From positions 3,138,501 through 3,202,500 of the forward strand of contig CATNEN010000034.1 of assembly GCA_950097015.1 (NCBI GenBank): a stretch of DNA of 64,000 nt, given 5' to 3'. This DNA comes from Macrostomum hystrix (lineage: Eukaryota; Platyhelminthes; Macrostomidae). The position numbers and the translations under genes were made by a program. Shown here piece after piece: positions 56,116 through 64,000 of this stretch; the stretch's first letter is position 1; each line of letters begins with the position of its first letter. The notes under the pieces are model-generated. The model was not told the origin of the DNA and searched no databases. It worked only from the letters and a program-made list of their open reading frames with translations.

Positions 56116-56582
56116 CTATCGTATTTTTGCTCCACCGACAGTCTGGCGTCGAACAGATCCTCTGACAGTTTAACAAGTCGTCTCCTGGGATGCTGTTTTT
56201 GAGGCGGTGTTGAATGTGTCGGCGTTGGGGGAGGCGGCTTGTCCAGCTTATCGGAATCCGTCGGAGATATTACAGGCGGCTCATCGCCGAGGTCTGCCAG
56301 ATTTCGACGCGATCCGCTCATTTTTCGCTGATCCAGAGCCTGCATGGCGGCGCGCCAGTCGATGCCACCGCCTCCACCTCCGGCTTCACCTCCGTTTCCG
56401 CTTCCGCCTCCGCTTCCGCCTCCGCTTCCACCTCCGCTTCCGCCTCCGCTTCTGCCTCCGCTTCCGCGTCCGCTTCCGCCCCGTGTTCCTCGGCCTCCGC
56501 CTGTAACCAATAGTTCCAACTTCGATAAGTCGCCATTGATTATTTTTCGCCGCTCTAATGTCGCTGCTGCTTTCGTCTGCAT
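56116..56582 (-). CDS. First-exon candidate, unknown Gly-rich protein (partial)
   Basis: One open exon of 155 codons plus two bases, from ATG at 56580-56582 (an alternative ATG in frame is at 56607-56609) to a good donor (GATAG/GTATGT). It starts MQTKAAATLERRKI. A run of about 35 residues of GGSG/GGG repeats follows, then GGIDWRAAMQALDQRKMSG, GSRRNLADLGDEPP, a proline-rich PPPPTPT and RLVKLSEDLFDARLSVEQKY. The parts outside the glycine run look like true coding sequence. I do not recognise the family. The GGSG run is encoded by a repeat of (CCTCCGCTTCCG) on the plus strand, open in the other frames as well. Downstream exons are not seen before 55680. Confidence 0.45.
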
Positions 56583-57009
56583 TTTGTTGCATAAAAAACT
56601 GCGTAGCAAAAAGTCTTTAATAATCTGTTTTCCAGTTCAGATACTTTCTGTTGCCTTCGTAGTCCACCATCTCACGTCGACTCCGACGGGCTATAAATAG
56701 TGAGAGCCGATGCTACTTGAGCAGGTATGAATATTCATAAAAGCTTGAGTTCTTCCTAACCAAACTCCGCCTGATGTGCTGTGCGCAACAGCGCTTGCAG
56801 GGTTGAATCCAATAATATGACTGTCAGCTCAGTGGACTCAACTATATAAAAATATTCAATTGTGCACTTGCCATTTCGGTGTGCGACCAGCAACAATAGC
56901 TTGGACCCGGGCTTCACTTCCGATTCTCTCCGTAGCTATCGCTCTCATTTTATGACTTGAATTACTGTGCCTTTATCGCCATTTCATTTGCAATAATTTA
57001 TAAACACAT
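56583..57009. other. Upstream of the 56.1-56.6 kb exon
   Basis: A plus-strand TATAAATA at 56693-56700, followed by a possible donor (GCAG/GTATGA near 56724), could be the start of a plus-strand transcript. No coding exon follows that I can support. Confidence 0.3.
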
Positions 57010-58290
57010 CTCTACCCCACCGCCACTCTCTACCTCCTCCCTCTCTCCCTCTCACGCCTCTCTCTAACTCTTCCCACCACTCTCTACCTCCCCCCTCTCC
57101 CTCTCACGCCTCTCTCTACCCCTCCCACCACTCTCTACCTCCCCCCTCTCCCTCTCACGCCTCTCTCTACCCCTCCCACCACTCTCTACCTCCCCCTCTC
57201 TCCCTCTCACGCCTCTCTCTACCTCCCCCCGCCCCTCTCTACCTCCCCCCGCCTCTCTCTACCTCCCCCGCCTCTCTCTACCTCCCCCCTCTCTCCCTCT
57301 CACGCCTCTCTCTACCTCTCCCGCCACTCTCTACCTCCCCCCTCTCTCCCTCTCACGCCTCTCTCTACCTCCCCCTCTCTACCTCTCCTGCCTCTCTCTA
57401 CCTCCCCCGCCTCTCTCTCCCTCCCCTGCCTCTCTCTACCTCCCCCGCCTCTCTCTACCTCCCCCGCCTCTCTCTACCTCCCCCCTCTCTCCCTCTCACG
57501 CCTCTCTCTACCTCTCCCGCCACTCTCTACCTCCCCCTCTCTACCTCTCCTGCCTCTCTCTACCTCTCCCACCTCTCTCAGCCTCCCCCTCTCTCCCTCT
57601 CACGCCTCTCTCTACCTCTCCTGCCTCTCTCTACCTCCCCCGCCTCTCTCTACCTCCCCCGCCTCTCTCTCCCTCCCCCGCCTCTCTCTACCTCTCACGC
57701 CTCTCTCTACCTCCCCCGCCTCTCTCTACCTCCCCCGCCTCTCTCTACCTCTCCCGCCTCTCTCTCCCTCTCCTGCCTCTCTCTACCTCCCCCGCCTCTC
57801 TCTACCTCCCCCGCCTCTCTCTCCCTCCCCCGCCTCTCTCTCCCTCTCACGCCTCTCTCTACCTCCCCCGCCTCTCTCTACCTCCCCCGCCTCTCTCTCC
57901 CTCCCCCGCCTCTCTCTCCCTCTCACGCCTCTCTCTACCTCCCCCGCCTCTCTCTACCTCCCCCTCTCTCCCTCTAACGCCTCTCTCTACCTCTCCCGTC
58001 TCTCTCTACCTCTCCCGTCTATCTCTACCTCTCCCGCCTCTCTCTACCTCTCCCGTCTCTCTCTACCTCTCCCGTCTCTCTCTACCTCTCCCGCCTCTCT
58101 CTACCTCTCCCGTCTCTCTCTACCTCTCCCGCCTCTCTCTACCTCTCCCGTCTCTCTCTACCTCTCCCGTCTCTCTCTACCTCTCCCGTCTCTCTCTACC
58201 TCTCCCGCCTCTCTCTACCTCTCCCGCCTCTCTCTACCTCTCCCGTCTCTCTCTACCTCTCCCATCTCTCTCTACCTCTCCTGCCTCTTA
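57010..58290. repeat. Pyrimidine-rich 19-bp minisatellite
   Basis: About 67 copies of CCTCTCTCTACCTCCCCCG with TCCCGT, TCACG and CCACT variants. It lies entirely in C/T on the plus strand apart from one or two purines per unit. Confidence 0.93.
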
Positions 58291-59183
58291 CTCCGATCTG
58301 TCTCACTTTCCCTCGGAAACACAAACAAATATTTGGCTTTCTTCATTGACTGCTTAATGACAAAAATTCGTAAATATATTTTTTATAGTTCGCACAGAAG
58401 CAATAATAAGCAACAAATAAAATCTGTTTCCTGATGAAACAGCGGTTGCAACAATCAAGACAGGATTGTGAGATAAAGAAGCTGCGTTACTTTTACATAA
58501 AATATTTAACATGAAAAAATGCTAAGCACAGAGTTTTTCAATTATTCAATTTCAAAATCCTTGTCAAGGGAATCTTTTCGCATCTTTCATTTTTCATACT
58601 TTATATAGTACTCTAAGTAGAAGCCTGGACATAGAGATTATTTTCATTAAAAACATCCAATTTTAATGTTGTGAAGTTTTTCATTGCTAAAAGATAGCTT
58701 AAATAAAAACACAGCATTATTGTCAAAACGCTAACAAAATACATAATACGAGTACAAACATAATTCGCAGATTATTGCCAAAAAGCAAGACTAAAAGCAA
58801 CCAAATATTCAATATTATTTCAATTATAGAATAATGTTTAATTAGTGTATTGCGTCACATTATTAAGTGTTTAGAATGGCAAAGTGGCATTGGGTTATGT
58901 GTGTAAGTTAAATGACAATAACAGAGAATTAAACACTGGTGTCTAGCAAATCCGGAACTCTATGACTCAGTTGCACTCAATTCCGATTCCGAAGTGGCGA
59001 GGTATTTTCTTTGCTCAGATTCGATGACAAATACTGCTCATTTAATTAATTAATTGATTGAGCCTTAGCAACCGTTTCGAGCTCGTGACCCTACAAGCCA
59101 GAGCCGGGTTTGTGTAACCGATCTGCCCCGGTTTCGGTTAATAAGTTCTAGATCCCGTCCTTAAGTAGAATGTGGATAATCAA
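58291..59183. other. 3' flank of the FN3 gene
   Basis: AT-rich, partly the 3' UTR of the minus-strand FN3 gene. No other gene recognised. Confidence 0.45.
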
Positions 59184-60733
59184 TTAATAGGCCAGTAGTC
59201 GGATGATGGTCGGCATAGCAACAGCCAGGGCCAGGACCCAGCAGCTGTGCACACTGGGCACCAGGGCTGCATTGGGGCTGCCAGTCTCTATAAAAAGGTA
59301 CAGTTTAATGTCATAATTTTTTAACTAAATACTAATAAATATTAGTCTGAAAACCTACCTCGGTATTTCGGATTGTTCGGGTCGTTGAAGGTCTTGTCTG
59401 AAATTTTTGTTCAAATTGGAAAATGTACTTTTAGAATACTATTGCCCGTTTCGTCGAAACACTTCTTGGAAAAAAAACTATTGGGGATTTTTACAACGCA
59501 ATTGCTTATGGAACGGGATTTCCCTAACTAAAAACCGCGAGCTGGAAATCCCCACCCAACCGTGCTTAATTAGGATTTCCCTACGAAATAAAAGTCCATT
59601 TGAGTTTCCCAAAACCCGTTTGTAACTAAGTGGGAATCCACGACCCTAAGAAAAAACTTAGGATTCTCCTACCCAATAGGTTATTAATTGGGATTTCCAT
59701 TCCCTACAAAAACAACTAGCAACTAGCAGGGAATCCCCTATCCGATTGTCTACTGATTAGGATTTCCCTCCTTTTTAAGTGTGACTCGCTGGGATTTCCC
59801 TCCCTTTTGGGTAACTCATCGTAATTTTCCTGCCTACTGGATGTGATTCGTTTAGATTTCCCTGCCTGTTGAGTATGAATTATTGGGATTTCCCTACCTT
59901 TTGAGCATGAATTATTGGGATTTCCCTGCCTTTTGAGTATGAATTATTGGGATTTCCCTACCTTTTGAGTATGAATTATTGGGATTTACCTGCCTTTTGG
60001 GTATGAATTATTGGGATTTCCCTACCTTTTGAGTATGAATTATTGGGATTTCCCTACCTTTTGAGTATGAATTATTGGGATTTACCTGCCTTTTGGGTAT
60101 GAATTATTGGGATTTCCCTACCTTTTGAGTATGAATTATTGGGATTTCCCTGCCTTTTGGGTATGAATTATTGGGATTTCCCTACCTTTTGGGTATGAAT
60201 TATTGGGATTTCCCTACCTTTTGAGTATGAATTATTGGGATTTCCCTACCTTTTGAGTATGAATTATTGGGATTTCCCTACCTTTTGAGTATGAATTATT
60301 GGGATTTCCCTGCCTTTTGGGTATGAATTATTGGGATTTCCCTGCCCTTTGAGTATGAATTATTGGGATTTCCCTGCCTTTTGAGTATGAATTATTGGGA
60401 TTTCCCTGCCTTTTGGGTATGAATTATTGGGATTTCCCTGCCTTTTGGATGTGACTGAGAAGGACTACTCAGGAGTTCTCCTTGCCAGCTACAAAAGTAC
60501 TCACCGCTCTGAGCAGCAGTTCGCACACTGACAGGCGCTGAGAATTCGCTGCATCCGTGCCGATTGCACGCCTTCAGGCTGATGTTGTGCGCAGCCTCCG
60601 GCAGCAGGTTGAACACCACGCCGTTGTGCCGCCGATGCCCGGCCGCCTTGTCGTCCTCCGAGCTCACCATGGCAACCTGGCCAAGACTGACGCCTGGGGC
60701 AAAGCTTGACTCGGTGGTGTTGAGAGCGGTGCC
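59184..60733 (-). CDS. Fibronectin-III cell-surface protein, 3' end (partial)
   Basis: Three minus-strand exons: 60505-60733, 59359-59397 and 59184-59287, joined in phase 1 at both junctions; the 5' part lies outside or is not recognised. The first exon gives the second half of an FN3 domain (VVFNLLPEAAHNISLKACN, then GCSEFSAPVSVRT), with the F-G strand pattern of cell-adhesion proteins. A short linker (KTFNDPNNPKYR) follows, then a C-terminal hydrophobic segment (CWVLALAVAMPTIIRLLAY) ending at the stop. No cytoplasmic tail follows, so a GPI-anchor signal is more likely than a transmembrane helix. Role: probably adhesion or guidance at the cell surface, as in NCAM-like or contactin-like proteins; the exact family is not decidable from this end. 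Phase 0 at the 5' exon border (cag/GGC at 60733) is my inference. Confidence 0.65.
59640..60455. repeat. 32-bp minisatellite in an FN3-gene intron
   Basis: About 20 good copies of a 32-bp unit (GGGATTTCCCTACCTTTTGA followed by GTATGAATTATT), from about 59880, preceded by diverged copies from about 59640. It lies between the FN3 exon and the linker exon. Confidence 0.92.
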
Positions 60734-61388
60734 CTGCCGAGGCAATTTATTAAAAGTGAAATATTCAACTAGCAGGACAAAAAACAGCCGCTCACTCACT
60801 CACTCCCCAAATCTCAATAGACTCAAATTATAGTTATCGAGAGAGCGCGAGCCAGAGAACAGTAATGAGAACTCTAAATGGAGATTGATAAAGTGGTCCG
60901 TTGGCAATCCAAAATTCAGGCCTGTCGTGTGAGAACAAAGTTGTGCTCAAGAACTCCGCCCGGCTAACTTGAGCACTCACTCCAGAGGCACTCGAACTCA
61001 TGTGCACAAGCGGGTTATACTAGCGCGTAGTAGTTCTATATAACACATAATGTAGGAGAAATATGATTTCTACTTCTGTAACAAAAATATCGCGAGAGAA
61101 ACGAAAAACAACTGCTGTAGCTCCGCTTGCTTTGAAGGATAATTTCTGCTAGAGGTTGAGCAGCAAGCTTAGTTGAAGTGACTCTCTCAGCTGTTCTAAA
61201 TGACATGCCTAATTACGATCACGTTCCTTCTATACTGCAGCTTGCGAAATGAATGAGCTGAATGTAAGAATTTCAGCAAGCTTCTTACGTCACAATTGCA
61301 TGTTGGAGACTGACATTTGCTTACATTTGCTTGCTGCTGGAATTCACAGACTAAATGGTAGAGAAACCTTAGAGAAACCTCATAAATT
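60734..61388. other. FN3 gene upstream intron or flank
   Basis: Mixed sequence; no further FN3-gene exon recognised. Confidence 0.4.
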
Positions 61389-62105
61389 ACACTTTGACAC
61401 TCGATACATCAAAGCACACTTTGACACTCGATACATCAAAGCACACTTTGACACACGATACATCAAAGCACACTTTGACACACGATACATCAAAGCACAC
61501 TTTGACACACGATACATCAAAGCACACTTTGACACACGATACATCAAAGCACACTTTGACACTCGATACATCAAAGCACACTTTGACACACGATACATCA
61601 AAGCACACTTTGACACTCGATACATCAAAGCACACTTTGACACTCGATACATCAAAGCACACTTTGACACTCGATACATCAAAGCACACTTTGACACACG
61701 ATACATCAATGCACACTTTGACACACGATACATCAAAGCACACTTGGACACACGATACATCAAAGCACACTTGGACACTCGATACATCAAAGCACACTTG
61801 GACACACGATACATCAAAGCACACTTTGACACACGATACATCAAAGCACACTTTGACACTCGATACATCAAAGCACACTTTGACACACGATACATCAAAG
61901 CACACTTTGACACTCGATACATCAAAGCACACTTTGACACTCGATACATCAAAGCACACTTTGACACTCGATATATCAATGCACACTTTGACACTCGATA
62001 CATCAAAGCACACTTTGACACTCGATACATCAATGCACACTTTGACACACGATACATCAAAGCACACTTTGACACTCGATACATCAAAGCACACTTTCAC
62101 ACATG
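61389..62105. repeat. 27-bp minisatellite
   Basis: About 26 copies of a 27-bp unit (CACTTTGACACTCGATACAT followed by CAAAGCA), with ACACGA, TTGGAC and CAATGCA variants. Twenty-seven is a multiple of three, so frames such as HFDTRYIKA stay open on both strands; I see no evidence of a gene. Confidence 0.95.
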
Positions 62106-63032
62106 AAGCGATTCGACCCTCAATAGGAAAGTCTCTGTGAAGCAGTTGCCACAAATAGGTAGCCGTAGTCATGCCAACGGCCTCTCCAAACACAATACGG
62201 AGGAAATCAGGCTTGTCTGACACAATTTCAGCAAGAAATATTTTTGGCAATTGTTGAGCAGTGGGAGCAATGATTCGGGGATAAGGAGAAGAGGAAGCGA
62301 AATCCCGGCATGGGATTAAGGCGCACTGTCTCTTGCCAAAGTCGGGTATTCATTAACTGACTGCCCGAAGATCTGATTTATTGCCACTCCCGGAGCTCTA
62401 GTTTGATGGGTCGATGGGCCCAACCAGGCTTGAGAGCTCGGGCCTGCCCAACTCACTCTTGAGTCCTATCTACTATCGTTTGAGTTCTCACTTCCGTGTT
62501 GGGCGTAACGGCACACATATATTTATTTATTGCTTCCTATCACTTACCATTCAATTCCTTTTCCAGCCCTCCAATCTTATCTATTTACTAGTTTATATCA
62601 GTCTGAGTCACTGCCTCTGTGGGCGGTTCAGATGCACTTTTACTTAGCGAGAATAGATATTGATATCGCTCTAAACACTGGGAAACAGGGATCTCTTTTC
62701 GACTCGTATTTTTTACCTATATGTAACTATACTGTATTCCTATGCAACTTCCTGTCTTGATGAAAATCTTATGATAGAAAGCTAAGAAGCTATTTTTAGA
62801 AAATCTACTAGGAAAACCACTATAAGTCACGTGACTTATCTGAGCCAATCAGAACTTATGAAACCAAGTTTAACCCTTACACTTCCTGCTAAACTATGCC
62901 GGCGACAAGAAAGTCGCTTTACTTCAGAACAGGCGCCTGAGGCACTTCAGAAGCGGTTCAGTGTTGATTTAAAAAACTACTGAAAATAAACGACTAAACG
63001 CCACGAAGTTTGAACCGTTAGTAAGATTTTGA
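62106..63032. other. Spacer without a supported gene
   Basis: AT-rich; open frames of about 76 codons near 62414-62760 have no domain. Nothing else recognised. Confidence 0.4.
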
Positions 63033-64000
63033 GTCGTTGGAAAAGCGGATGGTTCATTAAAGAAGCCATTGAGTCGTTGGAAAAGCGGATGGTTCATTAA
63101 AGAAGCCATTGAGTCGTTGGAAAAGCGAATGGTTCATTAAAGAAGCCATTGAGTCGTTGGAAAAGCGAATGGTTCATTAAAGAAGCCATTGAGTCGTTGG
63201 AAAAGCGGATGGTTCATTAAAGAAGCCATTGAGTCGTTGGAAAAGCGAATGGTTCATTAAAGAAGCCATTGAGTCGTTGGAAAAGCGGATGGTTCATTAA
63301 AGAAGCCATTGAGTCGTTGGAAAAGCGGATGGTTCATTAAAGAAGCCATTGAGTCGTTGGAAAAGCGGATGGTTCATTAAAGAAGCCATTGAGTCGTTGG
63401 AAAAGCGGATGGTTCATTAAAGAAGCCATTGAGTCGTTGGAAAAGCGAATGGTTCATTAAAGAAGCCATTGAGTCGTTGGAAAAGCGGATGGTTCATTAA
63501 AGAAGCCATTGAGTCGTTGGAAAAGCGAATGGTTCATTAAAGAAGCCATTGAGTCGTTGGAAAAGCGAATGGTTCATTAAAGAAGCCATTGAGTCGTTGG
63601 AAAAGCGGATGGTTCATTAAAGAAGCCATTGAGTCGTTGGAAAAGCGGATGGTTCATTAAAGAAGCCATTGAGTCGTTGGAAAAGCGGATGGTTCATTAA
63701 AGAAGCCATTGAGTCGTTGGAAAAGCGGATGGTTCATTAAAGAAGCCATTGAGTCGTTGGAAAAGCGGATGGTTCATTAAAGAAGCCATTGAGTCGTTGG
63801 AAAAGCGGATGGTTCATTAAAGAAGCCATTGAGTCGTTGGAAAAGCGGATGGTTCATTAAAGAAGCCATTGAGTCGTTGGAAAAGCGGATGGTTCATTAA
63901 AGAAGCCATTGAGTCGTTGGAAAAGCGGATGGTTCATTAAAGAAGCCATTGAGTCGTTGGAAAAGCGGATGGTTCATTAAAGAAGCCATTGAGTCGTTGG
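63033..64000. repeat. 40-bp minisatellite, cut by the window end
   Basis: At least 24 copies of a 40-bp unit (GAGTCGTTGGAAAAGCGGAT followed by GGTTCATTAAAGAAGCCATT) with one frequent G/A change (GCGGAT/GCGAAT). The array continues beyond the window. Confidence 0.97.

Noticed and set aside
61249..62250. HFDTRYIKA-repeat protein
   Set aside because: A 27-bp minisatellite open on both strands with equal length; no signal peptide or domain.

Overview
The window is nuclear DNA from an animal. Genes are split by GT-AG introns, and the protein families are metazoan: a ROR receptor tyrosine kinase, neuropeptide-F-like precursors ending in RPRF-Gly-Lys-Arg, Ly6/three-finger-like proteins and a fibronectin-III cell-surface protein. 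The RPRFamide endings point to a protostome. A spiralian such as a free-living flatworm is my best guess, but the window alone does not prove it.

The most striking property is tandem-repeat load. By my tally about 27 kb of the 64 kb (roughly 40%) lies in some 25 arrays with units of 4 to 75 bp, in introns, between genes and once inside a coding sequence. Most arrays have a sequence of their own, but two families recur at distant places in opposite orientation (0.4-2.0 kb with 37.7-39.0 kb; 19.8-22.2 kb with 35.6-37.3 kb). Long open frames through these arrays are by-products of period and composition, not genes.

Layout. 0-5 kb: an array, then two tandem minus-strand Ly6-like genes of 111 codons each (2376-2920 and 4271-4887). 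5.4-16.6 kb: mostly arrays. 16.8-28.5 kb: a complete seven-exon plus-strand ROR gene (870 aa: signal peptide, Ig, Frizzled CRD, degenerate kringle, TM, pseudokinase-like domain). Its intron 1 holds an intact mariner element abutting a MITE-like element; introns 2, 3 and 5 hold arrays. 28.8 kb: a tRNA-Leu-derived SINE. 29.3-34.5 kb: two minus-strand intronless NPF-like precursors with two and three peptide copies. 34.8-39.1 kb: arrays. 40.1-43.9 kb: a three-exon minus-strand CWF19L1 gene with a 20-bp array and two SINE copies in its introns. 43.9-47.7 kb: AT-rich, with a hairpin-forming element and a weak small-gene candidate. 47.8-54.5 kb: a complete Bel/Pao LTR retrotransposon with LTRs identical by eye and a 5-bp target duplication. 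54.5-64 kb: arrays, a first-exon candidate (56.1-56.6 kb), the 3' end of a minus-strand FN3 protein gene (59.2-60.7 kb), and an array running off the window.

Functionally the genes look like an ordinary mix: Wnt/ROR signalling, peptide signalling, cell surface, and mRNA splicing/debranching. There is no operon logic. Tandem duplication has shaped the Ly6 pair and the NPF pair, and mobile elements and minisatellites have filled introns without breaking the reading frames.
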